The notes under the pieces were generated by a model that saw only the letters and a list, made by a program, of their open reading frames with translations, made no database searches and had not been told where the DNA came from. From NCBI RefSeq assembly GCF_000219215.1, contig NC_015724.1:124001-188000 (forward strand): a stretch of 64,000 bases of DNA, given 5' to 3'. Both the position numbers and the translations under genes were made by a program. The DNA is from Cupriavidus necator N-1. GTDB taxonomy: Bacteria; Pseudomonadota; Gammaproteobacteria; Burkholderiales; Burkholderiaceae. This document shows positions 47,184 through 56,393 of the stretch, one piece after another (the first letter of the stretch is position 1; each line of letters starts with the position of its first letter).

Positions 47184-48434
47184 ATGCTTTCGCCTGAGCG
47201 AGCGACTATAGGGGCCCGACGTTCGGACGAACTTGGCCGGTATTACACCCGAGCTGACATCGGAGAACTACTTGTCGATTACATGGGTTCGACGGCACCG
47301 TACGGTGTGCTGGATCTCGGCTCAGGGGTCGGCTCGCTGTCCGAAGCTGCTGCGCGACGCTGGAGCAACTCCAACATCCTTACAGTCGATGTAGATCAGG
47401 CCGTATCCGCGCAGATCAGAGCGGCGTTGAACTTACGCGCCGAAGGTCGCCATGCACATCTACGTGCGGACGCACTTAGTTCGAGACTCCCTCTGTTGAT
47501 TCGTGCACAGCTGGATAAAATCGACGCCGCAGTCTGTAATCCCCCTTTTATAAAACCAGTTTGGCGAAAAACATTTGATAATATTCTGGAAGACGCCGGA
47601 CTGAGCGGCTGCCTACCCGCCATAAAGGACGCTGATGCGGCCTTACTGTTCCTCGCGCAGAATCTTCGCACACTAGATGCCGGCGCCACGCTGGGAATCA
47701 TTCTCCCGGACACGATGATCTCATCGCAGCGTTATCAGCGCTTTCGAAAAGATCTGCTGGCAAGATACAAAGTGGAGGCAGTCATCAAGCTTCCACGTGG
47801 CTCTTTCCTTGGCACGGAAGCCTTGGCATCGATCCTCATAGTAAAGACAGCAAAACCCACGGATCAATCTGTACCGCTATACAAACTAAATTTCGAGCGC
47901 ACAATTTCTACTCCTATCTTGGTCCCCATTGACCAAGCTGTGGAACGACTTGACTACGACTATCACGCATTAACACGTGTGCAACCAGTACGACCCGGCA
48001 AGAAACTTCCGCTGGCAGCGATTTGCACGGAAGTTCGACGTGGTCTAATTGAAAATTCCTTGGCCAAGCGTTGCAGCATATCCGTCTTTCATACGACTTC
48101 AATGAGTTCCGCGGACCTGGGTCGCTGGGTAGATTTACCAAATCAGTTCCCAGGTAGCGACAATGAAAGCTCGATGATTACGGCTACCTCGGGTGACATC
48201 CTTGTTGCCCGCGTAGGTCGCAATATTGGCCAAAAGATTCTCGGAGTTGCCACTGGGATGGTCTTGTTAACAGATTGCGTTTACAGAATACGGGTTCCAC
48301 AACGGTATCAAAAATTGGTTCTATCTCAACTCAGCAGTAAAGCAAACCGAGATTGGTTTGAATCCCGTACATATGGAGTTGGGGCGCGTCAGTTGACGAA
48401 GGCTGATCTTCTATCGTTTCCAATTTATCTTTAA
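47184..48434 (+). CDS. N6-adenine DNA methyltransferase with S-like C-terminal domain
   Basis: 416 aa. The SAM-binding motif I DLGSGVG is at residues 44-50 and the catalytic motif IV NPPF at 119-122, typical of gamma-class N6-adenine methyltransferases (HsdM/type IIG-like). The N-terminus RRSDELGRYYTRADIGELLVDYM resembles the start of such enzymes. The last 130 residues (SGDILVARVGRN ... DCVYRIRVP ... GARQLTKADLLSFPI) resemble a target-recognition domain of type I S subunits, so modification and specificity seem fused. No nuclease gene of HsdR type follows. First gene of a three-gene operon, 14 bp before the ATPase. Confidence 0.82.
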   Translation: MLSPERATIGARRSDELGRYYTRADIGELLVDYMGSTAPYGVLDLGSGVGSLSEAAARRWSNSNILTVDVDQAVSAQIRAALNLRAEGRHAHLRADALSSRLPLLIRAQLDKIDAAVCNPPFIKPVWRKTFDNILEDAGLSGCLPAIKDADAALLFLAQNLRTLDAGATLGIILPDTMISSQRYQRFRKDLLARYKVEAVIKLPRGSFLGTEALASILIVKTAKPTDQSVPLYKLNFERTISTPILVPIDQAVERLDYDYHALTRVQPVRPGKKLPLAAICTEVRRGLIENSLAKRCSISVFHTTSMSSADLGRWVDLPNQFPGSDNESSMITATSGDILVARVGRNIGQKILGVATGMVLLTDCVYRIRVPQRYQKLVLSQLSSKANRDWFESRTYGVGARQLTKADLLSFPIYL

Positions 48435-48448
48435 AGAATAAGGCGGGT

Positions 48449-50134
48449 ATGTCGGAATTTGAAGAGCGCGCCGATCAACTTGCGCTAGATATCATCGACA
48501 CGTCACTCGTTGACGGTGAGATGTTTAGGAGCGCACGTAGAAAGCTGCTGGCGACAGGAGCCAAGCTGCTCGTGGGACCGCGTGGGACCGGCAAAACGCA
48601 CCTGATGAGGTATACCTATCAACATGCGCTCGACAAACCAACTGCGCCCCTGGTGTTGTATGCGTCCTTTAATCGTTACCTGAATCTTGAACCGCTTCTA
48701 AAGCGGTCTCCTGATGCGCTTAAACGGTTTCATTCCTGGGTACTCGCCAAGCTGATTCTGAGTTGCTTTCAATGGCTTGAGGATAAGGGAGAGAATTCTG
48801 CCTGGTTTGCGGCGCTCGACCCGCTATACGACAGTGCTAAGCTTTCAGGGCTTATATCGTTGCTTGAGCGCGGTGGCGGGGACGATATATATCAAGAGTT
48901 CGGACAGTTCCTAACGGTAGATTTAGTGCTCAAGGCTGCGCGCGCGCTCGCGTCTCGATTCTCACGCAGCCGAACCGTATTTCTCTTGGATGATGCTGCA
49001 TTAAGCCTATCCGATCAGTATCTAGTTTCCTTCTTCGAAATCTTCAGACTATTGAAGACTCAGTACATTTCGCCTAAGGCATCGGTTTATCCCGGAACTA
49101 CACAGTATGGGCCAACCTTCCATGCTTCTCACGAAGCGGAATCCGTGCCATTGTGGTTAAGCATCGAGGATTCCGAATACTCGCAAATAATGGGGGAAAT
49201 AGCCGAGAAGAGATTGACAAAGAAGGAAGTTGAGACTATCAACCGGGATATCCTTGAAGTTTTCAAGTACGCATCGTTTGGGATTCCGCGTACGTTTCTC
49301 CGTTTACTTAGAGAGTATTTCGATTCGCGACCTGGAACTTCACAGCAAAAGATCAACAAGATTATCGAGCAGCAAGCATCGCTAATCGGGGCAGAATATG
49401 ATTCTCTCGGCCTGAAGATTCGACAGTTTTCCTCCCTTGTGTCAATGGGGCGTCGGCTTTTCGACAAGGCGGTTATTGACATATCCGCGGGGCAAAGTGA
49501 AGACACCTCGACCCGAAATATAGTTCTTGGCATTAGACAGGATTCTGGGCAGAATCCGTTAGCGGAGAGGATGCTGCGATTCCTAATTGAGGTGGGCATG
49601 CTTTTTCCACTTCAGGCTGTCTCGCATGGGCCCAATCGTAAATACGATAGGTACATTCCGCATATCGCATTCTTATATCAGCATGGAGCCTTTAGAGAAG
49701 GGAGAGGTTCCTCGTTGAAAGTGCTGCCGCAGGTTATGCAACGTCCAGCGGCAAAGCATCCCGTGCGGCGTGATCTCAATTCGTTACTCGGAGCGGAAAC
49801 AGTCGAGAATTTGCACCTCGATTTGCCGCCATGTCAGAATTGTGGTGCGGAAAGACTTAACGATTCGCAGCGTTTCTGTCACAACTGTGGACAAGAATTG
49901 GTTGCTGCTTCCTTATTCGAAGAATGCATGAAGCTGCCGCTGGAGCAGGTGCCTGGGATCAGTAAGGCATTAATTCAACGAATTCAAGCAGATACAAACC
50001 TGAGAACAATTGGTCATGTGTACGCTTCGCAGAATGCGTCAGGCGACTTGCAGCAGGCAAATTACGTTGGACCTGTGAGGGCATCAGGGATCATCAGCAA
50101 AGTGTCGGTCATGGTAAACGAGTTTCTGTCCTAA
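48449..50134 (+). CDS. P-loop ATPase with zinc ribbon and helix-hairpin-helix end
   Basis: 561 aa. Walker A GPRGTGKT at 43-50 and Walker B VFLLDD at 177-182 define an AAA+/STAND-like NTPase related in style to Orc/Cdc6-type ATPases. A middle region of about 250 residues is unrecognised. A zinc ribbon C462-x2-C465 ... C477-x2-C480 (CQNCGAERLNDSQRFCHNCG) and a helix-hairpin-helix-like end (VPGISKALIQRIQADTNLRTIGHVYAS) suggest nucleic-acid binding. ATG follows AATAAGGCGGGT. I do not recognise the whole protein as a named family. Probably the sensor or motor of the system, acting with its two neighbours. Confidence 0.75.
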   Translation: MSEFEERADQLALDIIDTSLVDGEMFRSARRKLLATGAKLLVGPRGTGKTHLMRYTYQHALDKPTAPLVLYASFNRYLNLEPLLKRSPDALKRFHSWVLAKLILSCFQWLEDKGENSAWFAALDPLYDSAKLSGLISLLERGGGDDIYQEFGQFLTVDLVLKAARALASRFSRSRTVFLLDDAALSLSDQYLVSFFEIFRLLKTQYISPKASVYPGTTQYGPTFHASHEAESVPLWLSIEDSEYSQIMGEIAEKRLTKKEVETINRDILEVFKYASFGIPRTFLRLLREYFDSRPGTSQQKINKIIEQQASLIGAEYDSLGLKIRQFSSLVSMGRRLFDKAVIDISAGQSEDTSTRNIVLGIRQDSGQNPLAERMLRFLIEVGMLFPLQAVSHGPNRKYDRYIPHIAFLYQHGAFREGRGSSLKVLPQVMQRPAAKHPVRRDLNSLLGAETVENLHLDLPPCQNCGAERLNDSQRFCHNCGQELVAASLFEECMKLPLEQVPGISKALIQRIQADTNLRTIGHVYASQNASGDLQQANYVGPVRASGIISKVSVMVNEFLS

Positions 50135-50140
50135 TAGATT

Positions 50141-50989
50141 ATGGCCGCCGTCTTTCGTTCAAAACTTTCCACTAGCGTTGCATCGGTAAATCCGTCGCTG
50201 GATACCAGCGTCCTATTTGACGCGACCTACGTGGAGGGTACGGGATCGCCAATCGACGAGTTCCTCATGCGGTTGGTCGCTATTAACCAACTGGCACCGC
50301 CTCCTGCAGCGTTCAACCCTCTACAAGCGCAGCTGGTTCTACTGGGTGTGATTGCTGCAGTGGAGAGTTATTTACGTGCCATTCTGCGGCGGCTGATCGC
50401 GATGGATTCGATTTGCCAAGAGAGCGTGCATCGCCGAGACGTTTCTTATGGCGCCGCAATTCATCTCACGAAGGACATGCTGCCAGAGGCAGTACTCGAG
50501 AAGATCTCATTCATCTCGAAAGGAAGCATCGTTGACTCGATCCGTGAATTGGCTGGAATCAAAGGCAATCTCCCGCCTGATGTCACGGCTTCAATCGATG
50601 ATTACGTAAAGATCTGCCATCTTCGCCACTGTGCAGTGCACCGTTTTGGAAAACTTGGTGTTTCCAATGCCATAGCACTAGGACTTGAGGACCATAAAGA
50701 GTTGCTAGAAAAACCATTGCTTCTTGACTACCTTTCGCTTCAAAATTCTATTGTTATATCGACAGGAATGGTCAAGACAATCAATAACTTTCTTTTTAAT
50801 GAAATTGTGTCTAGAATTTCCGATTCACGATGGACGGGGGTTTACAAGACCGACAAGAGGCTTTTTTTAACGTATTACAAGATATTCGCGGACACGATAA
50901 GCACCACGGGGTTTTCCGTTGGCCTAAAGGACATGTATATTCTTTTTATGTCTCAAAAGGCAAAATTTTCAGCAGGGTTGCCATTCTAA
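50141..50989 (+). CDS. HEPN-like protein (candidate RNase effector)
   Basis: 282 aa, starting 6 bp after the ATPase stop. A helical protein with the motif R162-HCAV-H167 in ICHLRHCAVHRFG, which fits the Rx4-6H catalytic signature of HEPN ribonucleases; a preceding helix (IAAVESYLRAILRRLI) fits the first HEPN helix. HEPN proteins occur as toxins in abortive-infection and toxin-antitoxin systems. The HEPN call rests on the motif and helical context only. Its position as last gene after a methyltransferase and an ATPase suggests that it is the killing component. Confidence 0.6.
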   Translation: MAAVFRSKLSTSVASVNPSLDTSVLFDATYVEGTGSPIDEFLMRLVAINQLAPPPAAFNPLQAQLVLLGVIAAVESYLRAILRRLIAMDSICQESVHRRDVSYGAAIHLTKDMLPEAVLEKISFISKGSIVDSIRELAGIKGNLPPDVTASIDDYVKICHLRHCAVHRFGKLGVSNAIALGLEDHKELLEKPLLLDYLSLQNSIVISTGMVKTINNFLFNEIVSRISDSRWTGVYKTDKRLFLTYYKIFADTISTTGFSVGLKDMYILFMSQKAKFSAGLPF

Positions 50990-51295
50990 TATCGAGCATT
51001 GGCGAAAAGGGCAATACGCTGAGATCGTCGCAACCCAAGGGCGGCCAGACCGGCGCACAGAAAATCGGTCAGCCGCCTCGGAAAGGGGGATCATACTTTC
51101 CGTGCATGTATGGACCCGAAGCCTTTTGCAAGCTTCTTGTTCGTGATGTCGAAACGGTCTGCATGCATGTATCCAGCTTGCCTGATCGGCGCTTGCCGAT
51201 GCACCCCCGCAGCCTCGATGAGATTCGCGCGTGGTCAGCTCTTCGTCCAACTCCGCTGCCGAGAGTTCGAACGGTGGCTTCTTTTCTGTCGTCAT
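50969..51295 (-). CDS. Hypothetical small protein downstream of peptidase
   Basis: 108 aa beginning MTTEKKPPFELSAAELDEELTTRESHRG. GTGAGGATGTGACC precedes the ATG. It lies about 65 bp after the peptidase stop on the same strand and converges on the HEPN gene, overlapping its last 21 bp. The first 20 residues look like a real protein; the Cys-rich rest does not resemble a family and may be out of frame after a mutation. Confidence 0.4.
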   Translation of the reverse strand: MTTEKKPPFELSAAELDEELTTRESHRGCGGASASADQASWIHACRPFRHHEQEACKRLRVHTCTESMIPLSEAADRFSVRRSGRPWVATISAYCPFRQCSILEWQPC

Positions 51296-51359
51296 GGTCA
51301 CATCCTCACGGGAACAACCCAAGCTCGCCTCATCCTTCTATTCAACCGTAAAGCGAGCG

Positions 51360-52472
51360 CTACGGGTAACCGCTCAACAGACCGCCGGCGTCCGCCGGCG
51401 TTTCTCGCAGCCAGTAATCGAGGTCGATTGGCGCATCGGGAATGCGGCGCGTACCAGGGGCGCGTGGCTTAGGGCGTATGACACCAGAAAACGTGATCGA
51501 CGCCTTCGTGAACTCCGAGGCCTCTCGGTCCAGGGCCAGCGACGTCTCGAAGTGGCAGCGCTGGATTAGCTCCATGCTTGCCGTTGGGCCATCGACAGTG
51601 ATGTTCATGAAATGGGAATCATAGTCCCTGGCCAGCGCTAGATAGTCCGAAGCAGGTACCTGCATCGTCCACACGACCGAGAGCAGATCGAAGGCGAAAG
51701 CAATGGCAACGGTACCATCTTCGTCCTCCCGTGCCGACTGAATGTCGGGATCCTCTACCCCGTCGAAGTCCTCGACGGTAAATTCGCGGATCGGTGCTAA
51801 GCACGCTTCGGGGACATCAGATGCCGACAGAAACCTGCGCACCAATGGCAGTTCTAACCCTTCCAGGTATGCCAGCGCGGTGTCGGCTGCTGCAGTCTCT
51901 ACCTCAGACAGCCAGCGTTCTTCGAAGTCCTCTAACCGCACACCAATAAGAGGCTTGCTCCCTGGCGGCGGCGATACAATTGCCTCGGGATCCGACGACA
52001 CTGTCAGCAGCTCGCACTCGGGCTCCGTCAACGTCATAGTGATGTCGCCGCGCTTGCTCCGTTTGACCTCCCCCTTGAGCTTCACAAGTCCCAGCTCCCG
52101 CGCAGCGATCAGGTCGATATCGCCCCTCAGCGCAAGCGATGGCAGCCTGCTGGAGACTTTTATCCGAAGCGCCTCCCAGATGAGGGTAACGTAGGACGGC
52201 CCGCCATCGAATGACGATGACACGATGCCTACCAAGTCACCGTTGGCGTTTACCACCGGCCCACCGCTCATGCCCCCCTTCGTATCCATCGCCACCTCGA
52301 CGCACGCGGAAGGCATGCGTTCGCCGCGGCCTTGCGGGAACACCGCGGTCACCACCCCGGAGGTTACCAGTGGGGTGATCAGCGCCGCCGCGTCTTGCCG
52401 CGCATCGTGACGGTAGCCGAACGCCCACAGGCGCTCACCGACAAGGGGCAGGGCGATCTGCAGGGGCGCAAG
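51360..52472 (-). pseudogene. Trypsin-like peptidase, 3' part (split by insertion)
   Basis: About 370 codons. Across the removed insertion the frame reads TLAPLQIALPLVGERLWAFGYRHDARQDAAALITPLVTSGVVTAVFPQGRGERMP, then the nucleophilic serine in TKGGMSGGPVVNANGDLVGIVSSS. The roughly 250-residue C-terminal region is acidic and unrecognised. The 5' part lies at 55943-56369. With the element and one CAAG copy removed, the two parts join in frame to a protein of about 511 aa. As it stands the peptidase is inactive. Confidence 0.85.
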
Positions 52473-52724
52473 TGTTACGTCCCGCGCTATTTGAGGACCG
52501 ACGTCCCAGGCTAATCGAGGTGAGACGACAGCGTTTGTCTCGCGCTGCGATGGGAATGAACATGACCGCGCAGAGCGCGAGATGAAGTGGTCCGTAGGCT
52601 GCAGGAATGCGGTGGCGAAGCGACGCCGGTAGGTATGTCAGCGGCGATGGTGATGATGGGACAGGCGGCCTGAAGCGGGGAACGGTGCTGACATGCAAAC
52701 GGGGGCCTTGCGGCCCCCGTGAAG

Positions 52725-52922
52725 TCAGAAGGGAAGGTCGAGCTCGTTGGCGGGATCGTCATCGGGATCTAGGTCTGGCGGTGGGCGATAGCGGCGCGCC
52801 TGCTCGCCGTAGACGGTGTTGAACCACAGCCAGACGTCATCCAGGATGAGCTGGATGAAGAAGGCGGCCTCGTCGGAGAGCACGGGGTCGGCCAGTCCGG
52901 CATTGCGCGTGAAGATGTCCAT
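52725..52922 (-). CDS. Small acidic protein of the insertion element
   Basis: 65 aa: MDIFTRNAGLADPVLSDEAAFFIQLILDDVWLWFNTVYGEQARRYRPPPDLDPDDDPANELDLPF. GGGAGGCCCATC precedes the ATG. It follows the ATPase gene by about 50 bp and is the last gene of the element. Family and role unknown; an acidic protein might regulate transposition. Confidence 0.6.
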   Translation of the reverse strand: MDIFTRNAGLADPVLSDEAAFFIQLILDDVWLWFNTVYGEQARRYRPPPDLDPDDDPANELDLPF

Positions 52923-52973
52923 GATGGGCCTCCCGGGTTGGCGTTGAAGTCAGATCGTGTTGCATGGCGGGGC

Positions 52974-53768
52974 TCACCGCACTTCCCCGATGGCCCGCAG
53001 CAGCAAGTCGTCGGGGATATGGTTCAGTCCCTTGGGCACGGCCAGCCGCATGGCGTTGCGCAGGATGCGCCCGGCCTGGCGGGGCACGCCACGCGACGCC
53101 TCGCGCAGTTGTTCGATGCCGGAGTCCGAGAGCAGCGTGTGGTTGCAGCCAGCGGCGGCAAGCGCGTGGCCGATGAGCTGGGCGAAGCGCTCGCGTTCGA
53201 TGACCGGGGTGAAGTGCACGCGCACCTGGATGCGTCCGTAGAGGGCGGCGTACGGCGCGCGTTCGAGCACGTCGGCCAGCGACGGATGACCGGCCAGCCA
53301 GATGGTGATCAGATCCCTGGCATCCATGGCGAAGTTCAGGAAAGCGGGGAGATCGCGGAAGAATGCGGGTGGCAGGTTCTGGCTCTCGTCGATGACCCAG
53401 ACCGGCAGCACCTGCCGGTTCTGGGCCAGTTCGGTGATGCGCCGCTTGATGTCGCGCCACAGGTCGGCGCGCCGGTAGCTGGGCTCAAGGCCGAGTTCGC
53501 GGGCAAGCGCCCGGTACAGATCGATGCGGCCGAAGTCGGACTCGGCCGTATAGATGACCTGGTAGCGGTGCGGGTTGAGCGAGCGCGTGATGTGGCGCAG
53601 CGCGGCGGTCTTGCCCACGCCGGGCTCGCCGGTGAGCAGGCCCACGCCGGGGCTGGTAAGCAGCCACTGGAAGCGTTCATTCAAATGGGCGATCGCGCCG
53701 TCGTCCCACAGGCTGGTGGAGTCCTTGTCCAGTGGTGCGCAGCGCAGGCCGAAGTGCTGGCGGTACAT
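52974..53768 (-). CDS. ExeA/TniB-like AAA ATPase of the insertion element
   Basis: 264 aa: Walker A GEPGVGKT at 47-54, Walker B LPVWVIDESQNLP, sensor-like LAGHPSLADVLERAPYAALYGRIQVR. It is close in style to ExeA-type ATPases found with IS481- and IS21-like transposases, where the ATPase chooses or activates the target. Starts 3 bp after the transposase stop, so expression is coupled. Confidence 0.85.
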   Translation of the reverse strand: MYRQHFGLRCAPLDKDSTSLWDDGAIAHLNERFQWLLTSPGVGLLTGEPGVGKTAALRHITRSLNPHRYQVIYTAESDFGRIDLYRALARELGLEPSYRRADLWRDIKRRITELAQNRQVLPVWVIDESQNLPPAFFRDLPAFLNFAMDARDLITIWLAGHPSLADVLERAPYAALYGRIQVRVHFTPVIERERFAQLIGHALAAAGCNHTLLSDSGIEQLREASRGVPRQAGRILRNAMRLAVPKGLNHIPDDLLLRAIGEVR

Positions 53769-53771
53769 GAT

Positions 53772-55097
53772 TCAATGCTCCGTGTGCGGATAATGTTGAC
53801 GGTGGGCGAGCTCGATCAGGTTCGGGCCGGCCACGGCGGGTTCGGCGGTGGCCGGCTCGGCCTGGGGACGCTGGCGCCGGCGCGTGCTGTTGGCCACGGT
53901 ATCGAGCTCGGTGGCCGCACCCAGTTGCAGCCCAGCTTCGTTCTCGACGTGCATGACCACGCCGGTATGCGGATCGACGACCAGCCGCACGTGCTGGCCG
54001 GCGAGTTCGTACGGCACCTCGAAGCGCTTACCCTGGTAGGACACTGTGCCGTCGCGGCGCACCAGGCGGGTGATGCGGTACCAGAACAGTTGGTCGAGCT
54101 GCGCGGCCAGCGGCCCGAGCAGGCGGATGCGCGGCAGGTCCTGCTGGTAACGTGCCAGCGGCGTGAGCCCGCCCAGCGAGGCATGTTTGCTTCGGTGAAA
54201 GATCTGTTCGATCCAGGCCCACAGCCGGGCGTTCAGATCGCCGAGCTCGCGGATGCGGCTGGTGTCGAGTTCGGCCAGGAACTGCTCGCGCAGCGTGCGG
54301 TGCCACCGTTCGATCTTGCCCTTGGAGGCCGGCTGATATGGCCTGCAGTAGATCAGGCGGATGGACAGACGTGCGCAGATGCTCTGCAGGGTCGCGCTGC
54401 GATAGGCCGAGCCGTTGTCCACGACGAGCCGCCCGGGGATGCCGCGCCTCAACAATGCTTGCTTGAGCACGCTCTCGATATCGAGCGCTGTCTCGGACAG
54501 GCAGAACGCGCTGTGAGCGACAAGCCGGGAGGCGTCATCCATGAGCGAGACCAGATAGGTCTTCCTGCGTTTGCCGTCGATCGACAGAGTTGGCCCGTGC
54601 ATGACGTCGCCGTACCAGAGAGAGCCGGCGTGTTCGGCCTCAAAGCTGCGCTTCTCGTCGGGCACGACGGCCGGGCCGGCGATGCGAGAGAGTCCGTTTG
54701 CCTTGAGCAGGCGGTGCACGGCACTGCGCGAGAGCGTGTCGCGCGCCACCAGGCCGGCGCTCTCCAGCAGCAGCCGGATCTGGCGGATCGAGCGGCGCGG
54801 GTTCTCGCGTTTGGCCGCCAGCACCGCTGCCTGCACGGCCTCGGGCAGCTTCGATGAGCCGCGGTCGGCGCGGACCTTGCTGGCCAGTCCGGCAATGCCC
54901 TCGCGGCGCCAGGTGTCGTACCAGGCGTGCAGCGTCTTCTCGCTGATGTGGCGGCGTCTGGAGCCGGGAATCGCGTACTCCTGCTGGGCAATCTGGCGGA
55001 TCAGGCGAGTCAGTTCACCGCGTGCGAGTTCGCCGCGGCTGGTGAGCGGGCCCAGCACGCCCAGACGGAACAGCGCCATCTCGTCGATGTCGTTCAT
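53772..55097 (-). CDS. DDE (rve) transposase of the insertion element
   Basis: 441 aa from ATG 55097 (MNDIDEMALFRLGVLGPL). N-terminal helix-turn-helix pair (about 20-140), catalytic core with D164 (LWYGDVMHGP), D227 (RLVVDNGSAYRS) and E263 (PASKGKIERWHRTLREQF), then a Mu-type C-terminal barrel (VSYQGKRFEVPYELAGQHVRLVVDP). Catalytic residues intact. Resembles IS481/Mu-group transposases that work with an ATPase partner. Confidence 0.88.
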   Translation of the reverse strand: MNDIDEMALFRLGVLGPLTSRGELARGELTRLIRQIAQQEYAIPGSRRRHISEKTLHAWYDTWRREGIAGLASKVRADRGSSKLPEAVQAAVLAAKRENPRRSIRQIRLLLESAGLVARDTLSRSAVHRLLKANGLSRIAGPAVVPDEKRSFEAEHAGSLWYGDVMHGPTLSIDGKRRKTYLVSLMDDASRLVAHSAFCLSETALDIESVLKQALLRRGIPGRLVVDNGSAYRSATLQSICARLSIRLIYCRPYQPASKGKIERWHRTLREQFLAELDTSRIRELGDLNARLWAWIEQIFHRSKHASLGGLTPLARYQQDLPRIRLLGPLAAQLDQLFWYRITRLVRRDGTVSYQGKRFEVPYELAGQHVRLVVDPHTGVVMHVENEAGLQLGAATELDTVANSTRRRQRPQAEPATAEPAVAGPNLIELAHRQHYPHTEH

Positions 55098-55231
55098 CTC
55101 GTTGAATCCTTCATCAAAGTGAGGAAACGACATGAAACCGCTATTGCCGCGGCAGCGGCAGTGAGCAAAGTCTGTGGGGCGTGCGCCAGGCGTGCGAGCA
55201 GCGCGTTGCGCGCCGCGCGAGGATCAAGCGA

Positions 55232-55762
55232 TCATGGGACAGTCAGGCCGTCGTGATCGATCCAGGCCATCGCTTGGCACAATGGCATTTGCCCGAAACA
55301 GGTTAGCCAGAACTCAACGGAATTAGCACAGCGACCGAGGTCGGCAAAGCGACTGCGCAAATGGAATGCGAAGGTCTGGCTGGTATTGAGCCATCGCCAC
55401 CAGCGGCGCACCGTGTGATAGCCCAGCGCGAAAATGGCCGCCGTACGGCGCAGCGACGCACCGGCGATCAGCAGTAAAAGCACCTGCTGCTGCAGCGCCC
55501 AGCCGTACCAACGGCGGGGGCAGATGGCCAGCGGCAGGCGCGAACAGGTTCGACGACAGGATGGACACCGAAAACGCGGTATCGGCACGGGATTGAGTTC
55601 GGCGTCGCCGCTGCGGTCAGCCTTGCGGTGATAGCAGCCGTGGCCCCACAGGCAGCCACAGCCGCAATGTGCGCAAGCATCGGGCCGGTACGACTGCGGC
55701 GTGCAACGGATAGCGAGAAGATGTTGTTCGAGCGTGAGAAACGCAAATACAATGCGATGCAT
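55232..55762 (-). CDS. DUF6431-like zinc-ribbon protein of the insertion element
   Basis: 176 aa from MHRIVFAFLTLEQHLLAIRC. Two cysteine pairs in each of two knuckles (CAHCGCGCLWGHGCYHR and FRCPSCRRTCSRLP) suggest zinc binding; a helical region follows (RRTAAIFALGYHTVRRWWRWLN) that looks like a helix-turn-helix. This fits a family often seen next to such transposases. Probably a DNA-binding accessory or regulator. Confidence 0.65.
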   Translation of the reverse strand: MHRIVFAFLTLEQHLLAIRCTPQSYRPDACAHCGCGCLWGHGCYHRKADRSGDAELNPVPIPRFRCPSCRRTCSRLPLAICPRRWYGWALQQQVLLLLIAGASLRRTAAIFALGYHTVRRWWRWLNTSQTFAFHLRSRFADLGRCANSVEFWLTCFGQMPLCQAMAWIDHDGLTVP

Positions 55763-55942
55763 AGGCCAGTCTGTTCTGGTTGTCGTGTGGCGCCTGGAAA
55801 ACATCGCACGATATCAGAGCAGTACTGGCCTTCCTTATGTCCGTTGCGTCTCGCGCTGATTGCGGAGATGTTCAGAAAATCGCCCCAGCCGTTCGCGGGA
55901 TAAACGGCCCTTCCCAAACCTCAGATTGCGCGGGACGTAACA

Positions 55943-56369
55943 CAAGCGTCAGTGGATGGTGCTCGTGCGCCTCGGAGTTCAGCGTGCAGCTCAGAAGCGA
56001 GACGTCTGAGACGATCCGGCGATCCGCTCCGAAGACACTGGGGCCCGTCAAAGTCGAACTCTCGCGTGGAAGCCAGGCACGCGCCCCGTCTGGCAGGAAT
56101 GTCAGCAGCACCGGATCAGCGTTCCGCGCTTTGAACTCTGCCAGTACGTGCGTGGCAGCCACCACTAGTCCGGGACCAATCATGACGCCACTGCCCAAGA
56201 TGGTGGGTCCATCTTCCTCCATCAAGGCGAGGGCAACCAGCGCATCCCCAGCCTCGTGCAACGACCCCATGGACCCAATACCGTCCTCATTGGTGTAGAT
56301 GGCGGTGACCCAGGATCGCCGCAGCGTCGCCAGTGCGGGGTTGGCTTCTGTGATGCGGACTGAAGTCAT
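55943..56369 (-). pseudogene. Trypsin-like peptidase, 5' part (split by insertion)
   Basis: 142 codons: MTSVRITEANPALATLRRSWVTAIYTNEDG, GSGVMIGPGLVVAATHVLAEF with the catalytic His74, and IVSDVSLLSC with the catalytic Asp122; the serine lies in the 3' part. The element enters after PLTL. Start is 24 bp after the stop of the preceding small gene. No signal peptide, so the intact enzyme would be cytoplasmic, as expected for conflict-type trypsin-like peptidases. Confidence 0.85.
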
Positions 56370-56393
56370 CAGTGTTTATCCATGTTGTTTGGT

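Larger units (their letters stand above)
52473..55942 (-). mobile_element. 3470-bp insertion element with ExeA-like ATPase and DUF6431-like protein
   Basis: Ends are TGTTACGTCCCGCGC (left, 52473) and its reverse complement (right, to 55942); similarity continues inward as ATTTGAGG/ATCTGAGG. The element is flanked by an exact 4-bp target duplication, CAAG (52469-52472 and 55943-55946), and has TGT...ACA tips as in DDE elements. Four genes lie on the minus strand: zinc-ribbon protein, transposase, AAA ATPase and a small acidic protein. It has no antibiotic or metabolic cargo. It interrupts the peptidase gene without loss of host bases, so insertion is recent. Confidence 0.9.

Noticed and set aside
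52938..54857. 639-codon plus-strand frame across the insertion element
   Set aside because: Antisense to the transposase and ATPase, which have complete catalytic motifs.
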